Position numbers and translations under genes: made by a program
Notes under the pieces: generated by a model
What the model was told of the DNA's origin: nothing
The model's database searches: none
The model's input: only the letters and a program-made list of their open reading frames with translations
Part shown: in pieces, positions 36,420-45,120 of the stretch
Layout of the letters: each line of letters opens with the position of its first letter
How positions within the stretch are numbered: position 1 is the first letter of the stretch
Assembly (NCBI GenBank): GCA_016719635.1
Contig: JADJYT010000007.1
Location: 186,001 to 250,000, forward strand
Reading direction: 5' to 3'
Length of the DNA stretch: 64,000 nt
Origin: Sphingobacteriales bacterium
Lineage (GTDB): Bacteria > Bacteroidota > Bacteroidia > Chitinophagales > JADIYW01

Positions 36420-37598
36420 ATGAAATTACAATTTCCGGAGGGATTTATATGGGGAACTTCCACCGCCGCCTATCAGATTGAGACAGCATCCGAACATAAC
36501 TGGAAGGGACTGAAGTGCAAAGACGGCACTACGTTTGACAAATGCTCTCAGCACGATTTGCATCGTGACGAAGACCTGGAATACATTTGCCAAATCGGCA
36601 ATGGATATCGCATGAGTCACGATTGGTCAAAACTGCAGACAGCCCCGTTTGCCGAATTTGACCAGAAGGAAGTGGAACCCTATCTGCGCTTTATGGAAGA
36701 ATTGAAATGCCGCGGCAAACATATCATGCTGGTGCTGCATCATTTCACCAATCCGCTGTGGTTTGAAAAAGAAGGCAGCTGGGAAAAAGAGGGCAACCGC
36801 AGGTTGTGGCTGGATTTTGTACAGAAAACCGTCGATACATTCGGGCATCTGGTCGACACCTGGAATACCTTCAATGAGCCGAACGTCTATGTTTCCAATG
36901 GCTGGCTGACCGGTGAATTTCCGCCCTTTAAAAAAGGAAGGCTGTTGCAGGCGAGAAAAGTACTGAAAGAGATGAACAGGGCGCACGAAGAAGCATACGA
37001 TATCATCAAGCAGCAATCAAAGGCGCCGGTCGGCATCTCGTTTAATACCGTGCAGTTCAAAGGGGAGATTTTCCCGGGACATATTCTTGCCAAGGTATTC
37101 GACTGGTGGTTCATGGAATATTGCCACAACCATTTTTTGAAACAGGATTTTCAGGGATTGAGCTACTACGCGAAAATGTCGTTCCGCCCGTTGCCATTGG
37201 ATAATATGAATCATACGGAACAATTGAAAAAACTGGGCAGACGAACGGACCTGATGTGGGAATATGACCCGAAGGGATTCTATACCATTTTTCACCGCTA
37301 CTGGAAGAAAACCCAGAAGCCGATTATCATTACGGAAAGCGGCATCTGCACGCACGACCCGAAAGTGCGCATTGAAAGCATCAAAGAATACCTGGGCTGG
37401 GTGCACAAGGCGCAGCAGGACGGCATTCCGATTCTGGGTTATTTCCACTGGAGCACGATGGACAACCACGAATGGAACATCGGGCAATATTATCGTTTCG
37501 GATTGGTAAGCGTGGATTTCGAAACCGGCAAACGCACCATGACCGAAGCCGGTACCTTTTTGGGTGAGGTGGCGAAGAAGAACAGTGTGGAGGTGTGA
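36420..37598 (+). CDS. glycoside hydrolase family 1 (beta-glucosidase-like)
   Basis: A retaining beta-glycosidase of 392 residues with a TIM barrel. The N-terminal signature FPEGFIWGTSTAAYQIE is clear, the acid/base glutamate is E153 in TFNEPN, and the nucleophile is E306 in IITESG. It is shorter than the usual 440-480 residues. The strand normally reading RFSxxW is RMSHDW here, so the sugar-binding pocket may differ. No signal peptide is present, so it acts in the cytoplasm on imported disaccharides or glycosides. No transporter or regulator is adjacent. It converges on a membrane hypothetical 6 bp away. Confidence 0.9.
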   Translation: MKLQFPEGFIWGTSTAAYQIETASEHNWKGLKCKDGTTFDKCSQHDLHRDEDLEYICQIGNGYRMSHDWSKLQTAPFAEFDQKEVEPYLRFMEELKCRGKHIMLVLHHFTNPLWFEKEGSWEKEGNRRLWLDFVQKTVDTFGHLVDTWNTFNEPNVYVSNGWLTGEFPPFKKGRLLQARKVLKEMNRAHEEAYDIIKQQSKAPVGISFNTVQFKGEIFPGHILAKVFDWWFMEYCHNHFLKQDFQGLSYYAKMSFRPLPLDNMNHTEQLKKLGRRTDLMWEYDPKGFYTIFHRYWKKTQKPIIITESGICTHDPKVRIESIKEYLGWVHKAQQDGIPILGYFHWSTMDNHEWNIGQYYRFGLVSVDFETGKRTMTEAGTFLGEVAKKNSVEV

Positions 37599-37604
37599 TA
37601 TATT

Positions 37605-38153
37605 CTATTTTTTTGAGAAATCCCGTTTTCTTATCGACAGACAGATAAGATAGAAAATGACAGGTGATACAATCCAGACCACTTGAATAAAGAGTGTATA
37701 ACTTTGCTTTCCTACCGTTATCCAAACAGGATTCCATCGGTGTGGAATATATTGCCATATAATTCCGTTTCCGGATAATTCCACGATACATGAAGTAACA
37801 ATACCCCAGATGCTGATTACAGCCAGTTCCCGCCAATCAAAATGCGTGTACAATAGTGCATACGGCTTCTTAAGTATTATACCAGTTAGATAATATCCCC
37901 CCATAAACAATCCCGCATCCCAGAATGAATGACATAAATAGTACGTTGGCCACGGAAGGGGCCATTCCATTCGTACATAGAAAAAAGAAGGACCCATATA
38001 CCAAATAAAAAATTCAAATGTAGTACCAATTAAAAATCCTGTTATAAAGAAGACAACTTCCTGTCCGGTTACTTTTCTGAGGGCATATAAAAACATAAAG
38101 AGGAGGGGTATTGCAGTACCAACCGCCAAATCAGCAATTATTCTCCAGTCCAT
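37605..38153 (-). CDS. hypothetical multi-pass membrane protein
   Basis: I do not recognise a family. The 182 residues contain about five membrane segments (roughly 5-25, 33-52, 75-97, 108-128, 150-172) and many aromatic residues (FFIWYMGPSFFYVRMEW, WQYIPHRWNPVW). No catalytic motif is obvious. It lies 18 bp downstream of the Crp/Fnr gene on the same strand, so it may be a target or the last gene of the run that starts with the TPR-CHAT gene. It converges on the GH1 gene. Confidence 0.72.
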   Translation of the reverse strand: MDWRIIADLAVGTAIPLLFMFLYALRKVTGQEVVFFITGFLIGTTFEFFIWYMGPSFFYVRMEWPLPWPTYYLCHSFWDAGLFMGGYYLTGIILKKPYALLYTHFDWRELAVISIWGIVTSCIVELSGNGIIWQYIPHRWNPVWITVGKQSYTLFIQVVWIVSPVIFYLICLSIRKRDFSKK

Positions 38154-38171
38154 ATTTAGTAAAACAGGGTG

Positions 38172-38768
38172 TTATTTTTTCAAAATCCTTTTCCTAATTC
38201 TGCTCAAGGATACCGGTGTCACGCCGATATAGGAAGCAATATATTGCAGGGGGACTCTGTTCAGTAAATCAGGCGTTTCGCGAATCAACCGCATATAGCG
38301 CTCCTCCGGCGTATCCAGCAGATAGGATGTGATGCGCTGCTGTAAAAAAGCGAGATAATATTCGAGAATAAGCCGCCCGACCCTTTCAAATTTCGGACTT
38401 CTGTCGTACAGGGCTTCGAGGTCTTTATAATCGATAATGAATAATTCACTGTCTTCGATGGCCTGTATCGTCTGGGTGCAGGGTTGCTTCAGGATATTGG
38501 ATTCAAAGCTGCCTATCAATCCGTTTTCAAATGCCAGCAGACAGGTGATTTCATTATCGTTCTTTTCATAAAAGAAACGGAACCCTCCTTTTAAGATGAA
38601 GGCGATCTTGGTGTTCAGGTTGTTGGCATTAATAAAATTCTCGCCTTTCCTGTATGTCTTTAACGAACCGTATTGGATAAGTGTTGCCCACTCTTTCGGC
38701 GTCAGGAAGGTAATGTCATAGTGTTTCATGACGCGCTGGGCCCTCGGAACGATTTCCATTAAATCCAT
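38172..38768 (-). CDS. Crp/Fnr family transcriptional regulator
   Basis: A 198-residue regulator. Residues 20-120 form a cyclic-nucleotide-binding-like beta roll (KTYRKGENFINANN, AFILKGGFRFFYEKN, GLIGSFES). The C-terminus is a winged helix with PLQYIASYIGVTPVSLSRIRK as the DNA-reading part (core QYIASYIGVTPVSLSR). No iron-sulfur cysteines of the Fnr type are present, and the cNMP-contact residues are not conserved, so the ligand is unknown. This group is abundant in Bacteroidota. It lies 48 bp after the arginyl-transferase-like gene and before the small membrane protein. Confidence 0.9.
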   Translation of the reverse strand: MDLMEIVPRAQRVMKHYDITFLTPKEWATLIQYGSLKTYRKGENFINANNLNTKIAFILKGGFRFFYEKNDNEITCLLAFENGLIGSFESNILKQPCTQTIQAIEDSELFIIDYKDLEALYDRSPKFERVGRLILEYYLAFLQQRITSYLLDTPEERYMRLIRETPDLLNRVPLQYIASYIGVTPVSLSRIRKRILKK

Positions 38769-38816
38769 GTGTGAATATACTAAAAATACTCAGAGTAACA
38801 TACCTTCAGCGGGATA

Positions 38817-39926
38817 TTAGAAACGGCTTCGAGGAACAGGAGGCGGTTGGAGATGTTGTTTAAATAAGTCCTGCAGAAAGATGTAACCGGCGTAAAGTTC
38901 AAATTCATTGTGTAGGACAATCTGAGGATGCAGATACAGCAGCACGCGTTTCCATTTCTTATCATCGTAGGTGTCGCCGAAATCGATATATTCTTCAAAC
39001 TGGTATTTATGGATGGTCACACCCGAAAGTATGAGTTCCATTTTTCCCGGCTCGAATTCCACGATATAGTACAAGCCTTCAATATCAAAATCCTGTATCT
39101 GCAGATGATGCACACCTTTCACACAATCAGACTTCGGGTACATGCTGCCCATATAGAAATAAGGATAGAACAGTTCCTTATACGGTATTTTAAACGCATT
39201 CAGCCAGGATTCTGCCTCCTGCATCTTCTGCGTGAAGAAGTCATTGACTTTGGTTTTCTTATGCCTTTTCTCAAACGAGATCCATCGTTTGGTATACCAG
39301 TCGTAAAATTCAAAGGAGTCTGCCAGACGAAGTTTGTAATTGAACTGTGAAGGCTCGTATGCCACATATCCGGGATAGTAATATTTCAGCTGGATGGATT
39401 TGGCATATTCCATTTCTAGCAGCATCGTATAGATGCCTATACTGTATCTTTCATAATGCTGGTCGAAGACACCAATAATACTCGCCATGCTGGTAATACC
39501 TACATCAAAAAAACTATACCCGACCAGTTTGCCGTTGTCATAAATATTGATTTCGTAGGTGCTGAATATGTGTTTGTTGAAATTGTCAAATAAAAATGCA
39601 GAGATGCTGGAAGAGGCATTTCCTTTAAACCGTTTGCGATGTTCCTTAAACAATATCTCTTTCTCTGCCGTAATGTTATAAGGCTGTATGTTGTAGGTAA
39701 ATCGGCTGTTGTTTTTTCGAAGAATTTTACGCAGGCTCTTGGAAAATTCATGTTCGTTCAGCAGCACACGGATATGCAGCGTATTGAGAACTTCATCATT
39801 GAAATACAAGACTCTTGTGCGCATTAGATAGTTGCCTGTACGGAAATAACCGGTTGCCAGTAACTTGTCCAGTTGCCTGGCAGGCAGTGTCCGTTCCGGG
39901 AAATGATATTCTAACGGCAGCAGCAT
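38817..39926 (-). CDS. arginyl-tRNA-protein transferase (ATE)-like protein
   Basis: A 369-residue cytoplasmic protein whose middle part resembles the C-terminal GNAT-like domain of ATE/Bpt aminoacyl-tRNA-protein transferases. The visible resemblance is in YEINIYDNGKLVGYSFFDVG, the YSIGIYTMLLEMEYAKS helix, and YYYPGYVAYEPSQFNYK (core YYYPGYVA and NYKLRLAD). The N-terminal Cys cluster of eukaryotic ATE is missing. If it is active, it would add an amino acid to N-termini and mark proteins for proteolysis, but that is only inference. It lies 41 bp after the ion-channel gene on the same strand. Confidence 0.6.
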   Translation of the reverse strand: MLLPLEYHFPERTLPARQLDKLLATGYFRTGNYLMRTRVLYFNDEVLNTLHIRVLLNEHEFSKSLRKILRKNNSRFTYNIQPYNITAEKEILFKEHRKRFKGNASSSISAFLFDNFNKHIFSTYEINIYDNGKLVGYSFFDVGITSMASIIGVFDQHYERYSIGIYTMLLEMEYAKSIQLKYYYPGYVAYEPSQFNYKLRLADSFEFYDWYTKRWISFEKRHKKTKVNDFFTQKMQEAESWLNAFKIPYKELFYPYFYMGSMYPKSDCVKGVHHLQIQDFDIEGLYYIVEFEPGKMELILSGVTIHKYQFEEYIDFGDTYDDKKWKRVLLYLHPQIVLHNEFELYAGYIFLQDLFKQHLQPPPVPRSRF

Positions 39927-39967
39927 TCCCTAAAGGTAGAGCTGAAAAATCAGATAAGAAAGGGAAA

Positions 39968-40948
39968 TCAGATAATTTTTTTCAGGTCTTCGAGCTGTGT
40001 TTTGCTGCCGATGGCAATAATCCTGTCTGATAATTGTATGCTGTAATCCGGCGCGGGATTGATAATATACTCTCCGGATTTCTGTTTAATGCCGAGTATC
40101 GTGGCACCGCATACATGCCAGGAGTTAATAGCCTGTAGGTTTTGAGATCTTAAAGGAGTCAGTTCGCTGATGGCACAGCCGTTATTCTGATAGGTGCTCA
40201 TCACATCGATAAATTCCTTTACATCTGGCAATAATACCAGGTTGGCCATGTGCACACCTCCTAATTTGTCCGGCATGATGACATTTGTAGCGCCTGCTGT
40301 TTTTAATTTCTTTACGGAAGTATCTTTCATGGCACGACATATGACAATAATGTCAGGGTTTAGCTCTTTCGCAACCAATACTACAAACATATTATCAGCA
40401 TCGTTGGGTGTCGTGATTAAGATATGTTTGGCGTGCATGATACCTGCTTTTATTAAAACCTCGTCTTTGGTGGCGTCATCGAATATATGATAGTCAAATT
40501 CTTCAATCGTAGACTTCTCATTCTTATCTATGGCAACAAAAGGTATGTGGGTTTTTTTCAGCTCTTTGATGGCTTCCAATCCGTTCTGCCCGCAGCCGCA
40601 TACGATGACGTGGTCTTTTAAGAGGTCAATTTTCTTTTGCATAGATAGATGTTTATATAATTTATGGAATTCTCCGTCAAACAAAAACCGGGATACTTTG
40701 GTAATGACATATGTAAGTATAGCAAGGTTTGTCAGTATCAGCAGCATGGTAAATACTTTTCCTACGTCACTGAGTGGAATTGTTTCAGCGTAACCAACGG
40801 ATGCCAGGGTAATAACTGTCATGTAGAGGGCATTCAGTAATGAATATTGCTCCAGCAACATATAACCCGCCGTTCCGGTGAACATTAATACAAAGAACAG
40901 AAACATATATCTTAATAATTCAAGCCATATTACTTTGTATAGAGTCAT
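39968..40948 (-). CDS. two-helix ion channel with RCK (TrkA-N/TrkA-C) domain
   Basis: A potassium-channel-like protein of 326 residues. Two membrane helices (about 12-32 and 63-84) flank a pore loop with filter S50-V51-G52-Y53-A54 in place of TVGYG. A TrkA-N Rossmann domain starts VIVCGCGQNG (114-123), and a TrkA-C domain ends the protein. I start at the ATG at 40948: it overlaps the stop of the upstream TPR-CHAT gene as ATGA, and the 50 residues of open frame before it look unlike a channel N-terminus. Coupling to a protease is unusual. The altered filter makes ion selectivity uncertain. Confidence 0.88.
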   Translation of the reverse strand: MTLYKVIWLELLRYMFLFFVLMFTGTAGYMLLEQYSLLNALYMTVITLASVGYAETIPLSDVGKVFTMLLILTNLAILTYVITKVSRFLFDGEFHKLYKHLSMQKKIDLLKDHVIVCGCGQNGLEAIKELKKTHIPFVAIDKNEKSTIEEFDYHIFDDATKDEVLIKAGIMHAKHILITTPNDADNMFVVLVAKELNPDIIVICRAMKDTSVKKLKTAGATNVIMPDKLGGVHMANLVLLPDVKEFIDVMSTYQNNGCAISELTPLRSQNLQAINSWHVCGATILGIKQKSGEYIINPAPDYSIQLSDRIIAIGSKTQLEDLKKII

Positions 40949-43900
40949 GATGCAGGTTTCTTGGTAATTCTGTGGATGCTTATCAGTGCAAGATAACAAA
41001 CAATGAAAAATATAACAGGAATCCACCAGAATTTTGATAAGAAATTTATGGAAAGACGAATGGGATGGCTGTTCCCATATAATGTGTAATTTGCCCAATA
41101 GAAAGGCTGTGACCCAATGGCGTCTGCATTTCGGATATAATTTATTTTTGCCGATTGCAGCGCTTCCGATTTGGATGTGCCGGAAAAGAGCGATTGGTAA
41201 AAGGTGCTGAGTATCTGACCCGTCGATTTATCAGATGCATTCCACTGGGTGGACAGGACATTGTCGGCGCCAGCATAGTGAAAGGCCCAGGCAAAGTTTT
41301 GCATTCCTTCCCCGCCTTGTTGCTTTCCAAAATTCCCTTTGCAGGCGGCTATCGTCATTAACTGCGCATGGATGTTCAGCTTCCAGATTTCGCTGATGGA
41401 CAAGAGGTAATTGACCGCCGGCTGAAAAACCAGAGCAGAGGATAAGGGGGATATGCTATCAACCAGAATATGAGCGGTGATATGGACGATGCCTGTATTC
41501 GACGTCTTTTCAATAAATGACGCTTTGGTGGCTGCTTTGCCGGTTCTTCCGTCAAAACGGGAATGGGAGCGCAAGGAACTGAACTCTTCCTGTGTATTTA
41601 ACGGCGCAAATGCGGTACTAGAATAATCAGGCGCAAAAAACAGGATAGTAGGGTTGTCATCCGTTTTTGGGTAATTAAAATAAGTGCCTGCAGAAAAGGC
41701 ATACTGTACGGAATGGTGATATATCAGGTAATCCGGTTTCTTCGGATGGCTGACTAACGCTTCAAATGCCAGGGATTGAAGCAATTCATCCGGAGCAATA
41801 ATTATATCTTTCTCCAAAAGCATGGGGAGTAATGCCTTGTATAAGGTATAACCGGTGACAGCATCATATTTTTTCTGAGTAATCGATGTGTTTAGATTTG
41901 TGATCAATGAATCTATGTGTTTTTTAGAACCACAGTCTTTGTAGATAATTTTGCTTCTAGAGACGGAGATACAATAATAATTTTCCCCATCATTCATATA
42001 TAAGAGCATCGTTTGGCCGGATTGTAAATGCTGTTGGAGCTGCTGGATGGATAATTGTTTCTCGCCGTATTTCAGTGCATATATCTTCGGATATTCTTGT
42101 TCTATCTTTTTAGAAAAATCTTCATATGCGTTCTGATAGAACAATATCGAATCATTCAGCGAGGGAGATTCCGAATCCCTGTCTTCCTGTAGCAGCATGA
42201 AGTAGTTTAGTTTGCCTATAATTCTTTCCGATTGCTGCTGTTCGCCTGCGGGCAGTATCTCATTGGATGTATAATCGGCAATCCTGCTTCGCAGGAGGTT
42301 GGCTTTATTGTTTTCGGCAAACAGGATTAAATGTTGAATAAGATAGGCATCTGTCGGTTTATAAAAGTGGGTGAGCAGGAAGATGCCCAGCTCATTGAGT
42401 TTGGTAATTTTTTGGGAATAATATAAACGGCTGCCTGCGGAATAATAAGTTTGTTTAATCTTATTAGCTTCCTGTAGGGTCGTTTTAATCAGGTCTATAT
42501 CTGCCTTGATTGTTTTTATGCCCGGCTGCTTTGTCTTATATATCGCTTGCCTGCATTTCAGTGTTTGTAATATACATTCCCAATGGTCATAAGGATGAAT
42601 GATTTTCCCTGACAACAAGGTTTGGTTCAAGGCTGCCGTTGCGTATTCCAGCGCCTTGGATGGATGATTGTCCAGTAAAGAGACATTGGATAAACCGGTT
42701 AAGGCATCAATGGAATACATATTGTTATCACCATAGATTTCATTATACAGACCATTGGCCTCTGAAAAATAGTAGGATGCCCTGGCTGTATTCTTTTGTG
42801 CCAGGTAATTATTTCCTGACTGATAATAAGCATCTGCCAGAAATTCATTTCTCTCTTTCTGATGAACGGCAATAATGTCTTTAAGTTTTAAATCAGCTTC
42901 CTGAAACAGCTTTCTTTCTGTCAGCATTTTTGATAATTCAAGGATACACTGGCTATAGAGATTGTGGTTTTGGCTGTAAAACTTTTCTGTTAATTGCATC
43001 GCCATCCGGAGTTGCGCTTCCGCGTTGACATAATCCTGCAGATAGTAATAGGCGGTTCCGCAATTCAGATAACTGTAAATGATGTCCGGCTGATTGTTGC
43101 CATACAGTTTTTGGAGTATAGCTCTGTCTTTTTTAAAGTAATAAACGGCTTTCTCAATATTATCCGTATTCAGATAAGCACCGCCAAGTGCGGCATATGC
43201 TTCCGCCGTTCTGGGATGGTTTTCGCCGAATTTCAAACGGTAAATCCTTAGAGCTTCCCTGAAGTTTTGTTGAGAGGTATAGTAGTCGCCGTTCTGCCCG
43301 GCCAGCAATCCAAGGTTATATATTACCTGCGCCGTCTTTGTATGTTGTTTCCCTAATCTTCGTTCATAAATTTCATGGGACTTATTATAATAAACAGTGG
43401 CACTGTCAAATTCCGACTCAAGGTAATACCAGCTGCCGATATGGTTGCAGGCTTTTGCCCGTAATAGGGAATCTTCAGCAGTATGATAAACCGCATCAAA
43501 CAGGGATTTGCTGACAGTAAATGAATCCAGCCGAAAAAAGGCATCTCCCAACAATAGTTTACATTCGTCAGATAGGTTCTTGTCATGGATAAGGGTGCTT
43601 GTAGTTCTAAGCAAATGAATGGCATCAGCATATTTCCCCTTTTCTATCCGATATTTAGCCTCGGTCAGCAGTAGTTTCGTATAGGCAGCGGAATGGCATT
43701 GCTGCGCATATGGCTTACTGACAGACAGTGTTTTATCCAGTGCGCCGTACTGTTTGAGCTGTAATAAGCATTCTGATATCCCGGATAAAATTTCTGCTAT
43801 CCGGGACTGCTGATATCTTGGATCCGACTTTTTCAGGGCAGATGTAAAGCACACGAGCGATCTGTAATAATCCTCTTTTAGAAAACAGATATGCGCCTGT

Positions 43901-43986
43901 TCGGATTCAATTGTGCTGACGGACAATTTATCTGCATGTGCCAGGCCAATGACCAGTAATAAAGGAAAGATTGCTGCTTTCAACAT
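40945..43986 (-). CDS. TPR-CHAT domain protein (caspase-like peptidase), membrane anchored
   Basis: A 1013-residue protein. A signal peptide (about 1-18) is followed by about ten tetratricopeptide repeats to about residue 480 (for example LGKQHTKTAQVIYNLGLLA and ENHPRTAEAYAALGGAYL), a helical linker, and a CHAT caspase-like domain. The catalytic pair is H839 in VHITAH and C882 in IAACKGNFG. A single membrane helix near 985-1004 (FWWIPVIFFIVCYLALIS) and a short basic tail end the protein. TPR and CHAT should therefore face the periplasm, tethered to the inner membrane. The stop overlaps the RCK channel start (ATGA). The substrate is unknown. Confidence 0.92.
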   Translation of the reverse strand: MLKAAIFPLLLVIGLAHADKLSVSTIESEQAHICFLKEDYYRSLVCFTSALKKSDPRYQQSRIAEILSGISECLLQLKQYGALDKTLSVSKPYAQQCHSAAYTKLLLTEAKYRIEKGKYADAIHLLRTTSTLIHDKNLSDECKLLLGDAFFRLDSFTVSKSLFDAVYHTAEDSLLRAKACNHIGSWYYLESEFDSATVYYNKSHEIYERRLGKQHTKTAQVIYNLGLLAGQNGDYYTSQQNFREALRIYRLKFGENHPRTAEAYAALGGAYLNTDNIEKAVYYFKKDRAILQKLYGNNQPDIIYSYLNCGTAYYYLQDYVNAEAQLRMAMQLTEKFYSQNHNLYSQCILELSKMLTERKLFQEADLKLKDIIAVHQKERNEFLADAYYQSGNNYLAQKNTARASYYFSEANGLYNEIYGDNNMYSIDALTGLSNVSLLDNHPSKALEYATAALNQTLLSGKIIHPYDHWECILQTLKCRQAIYKTKQPGIKTIKADIDLIKTTLQEANKIKQTYYSAGSRLYYSQKITKLNELGIFLLTHFYKPTDAYLIQHLILFAENNKANLLRSRIADYTSNEILPAGEQQQSERIIGKLNYFMLLQEDRDSESPSLNDSILFYQNAYEDFSKKIEQEYPKIYALKYGEKQLSIQQLQQHLQSGQTMLLYMNDGENYYCISVSRSKIIYKDCGSKKHIDSLITNLNTSITQKKYDAVTGYTLYKALLPMLLEKDIIIAPDELLQSLAFEALVSHPKKPDYLIYHHSVQYAFSAGTYFNYPKTDDNPTILFFAPDYSSTAFAPLNTQEEFSSLRSHSRFDGRTGKAATKASFIEKTSNTGIVHITAHILVDSISPLSSALVFQPAVNYLLSISEIWKLNIHAQLMTIAACKGNFGKQQGGEGMQNFAWAFHYAGADNVLSTQWNASDKSTGQILSTFYQSLFSGTSKSEALQSAKINYIRNADAIGSQPFYWANYTLYGNSHPIRLSINFLSKFWWIPVIFFIVCYLALISIHRITKKPAS

Positions 43987-44046
43987 ATACTCCTATCTGT
44001 ATAAATTTAATAACACCACTTAAATAATTAATCATATAATCTTGTT

Positions 44047-44054
44047 TATTTTTG
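44047..44054 (+). promoter_or_regulatory. -7 element (TATTTTTG) 4 nt before leuB
   Basis: An exact TAnnTTTG match ending 4 nt (AGGG) before the leuB ATG at 44059. Transcription would start at the start codon or within a base or two of it. Confidence 0.55.
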
Positions 44055-44058
44055 AGGG

Positions 44059-45120
44059 ATGAAGAAAAAAATTGCAGTATTGCCGGGAGACGGCATTGGC
44101 CCTGAAATCATTGAACAGGCGGTTAAAGCATTGAAGGCCGTTGAACGAAAATATAACCATGCGTTTGAATATACCTACGGATGGATAGGTGCGGCAGCCA
44201 TAGATAAAACCGGCAATCCGTATCCGGATGAAACACATGAATTGTGCATGAATGCCGATGCCATCCTCTTTGGCGCCATCGGTGACCCGAAATATGACAA
44301 TGACCCGACTGCGAAAGTAAGGCCGGAGCAGGGTTTGCTGAAGATGCGCAGCAATCTGGGTTTGTATGCCAATATCCGTCCTGTGAAAAGTTATGATGCT
44401 TTGTTGGATGCGTCACCACTGAAGAATGACCGGATTAAAGGCGTGGATTTTGTAGTCGTTCGGGAACTGATATCAGGTATTTATTTTGGCAAGCCGCGTG
44501 GCAGGAGCGAGGATCAGTCGATAGCATACGATACCTGTGTGTATAGCAAGGAAGAGATTTTGCGCATCACTGAGAAGGCATTTCAGTTTGCCCGCAACAG
44601 AAAGAAAAAAGTTACTTTGTTGGATAAGGCAAATGTGCTGGCCACCTCCCGCCTGTGGCGAGAAACGGTGACGGAATATGCCAAAAATCATCCGGATATT
44701 GAATTGGAGTGCAACTATATCGACAGCGCGGCCATGGAAGTGATTACCAAGCCCATCAAGTTTGATGTCATCCTGACGGAAAATCTGTTCGGTGATATCA
44801 TCAGCGACGAGGCCTCTGTGATTGCCGGCAGCCTGGGTGTATTGCCTTCTGCATCCATAGGAGATAAGGTGTCCCTGTATGAGCCAATACATGGTTCGTA
44901 TCCGCAGGCAGCCGGAAAGAATATTGCCAATCCGATGGCAACGATTTTATCCGCAGCCATGTTGCTGGAATATAGTTTTGGTTTGGTGGAAGAAAGCAAA
45001 GCCATCGTTCAGGCAGTCGATAAGGCTATGCAGGAAAATATCGTGACGGAAGATATCAATCAGGGAAAATACAGTACTTCGGAAGTCGGCGATAAAATTG
45101 CTGAATTTATATTGCAATGA
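44059..45120 (+). CDS. leuB: 3-isopropylmalate dehydrogenase
   Basis: An NAD-dependent oxidative decarboxylase of leucine synthesis, 353 residues. The family motifs are in place: VLPGDGIGPEI at the N-terminus, VVRELISGIYFG with the substrate-side residues, DKANVLATSRLWR, and the metal-binding and dinucleotide motif DVILTENLFGDIISDEAS with EPIHGSYPQAAGKNIANP after it (cores TENLFGDIISD and EPIHGS). No other leucine gene (leuA, leuC, leuD) is in this window. Its stop overlaps the start of a GT4 gene (ATGATG), so it may head a mixed leuB-GT4 transcript. A perfect -7 box 4 nt upstream predicts a leaderless mRNA. Confidence 0.95.
   Translation: MKKKIAVLPGDGIGPEIIEQAVKALKAVERKYNHAFEYTYGWIGAAAIDKTGNPYPDETHELCMNADAILFGAIGDPKYDNDPTAKVRPEQGLLKMRSNLGLYANIRPVKSYDALLDASPLKNDRIKGVDFVVVRELISGIYFGKPRGRSEDQSIAYDTCVYSKEEILRITEKAFQFARNRKKKVTLLDKANVLATSRLWRETVTEYAKNHPDIELECNYIDSAAMEVITKPIKFDVILTENLFGDIISDEASVIAGSLGVLPSASIGDKVSLYEPIHGSYPQAAGKNIANPMATILSAAMLLEYSFGLVEESKAIVQAVDKAMQENIVTEDINQGKYSTSEVGDKIAEFILQ

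Noticed and set aside
39968..41098. Long version of the ion channel starting at 41098
   Set aside because: The extra 50 residues lie inside the TPR-CHAT coding sequence and look unlike a channel N-terminus; the ATGA overlap at 40948 gives a natural start.
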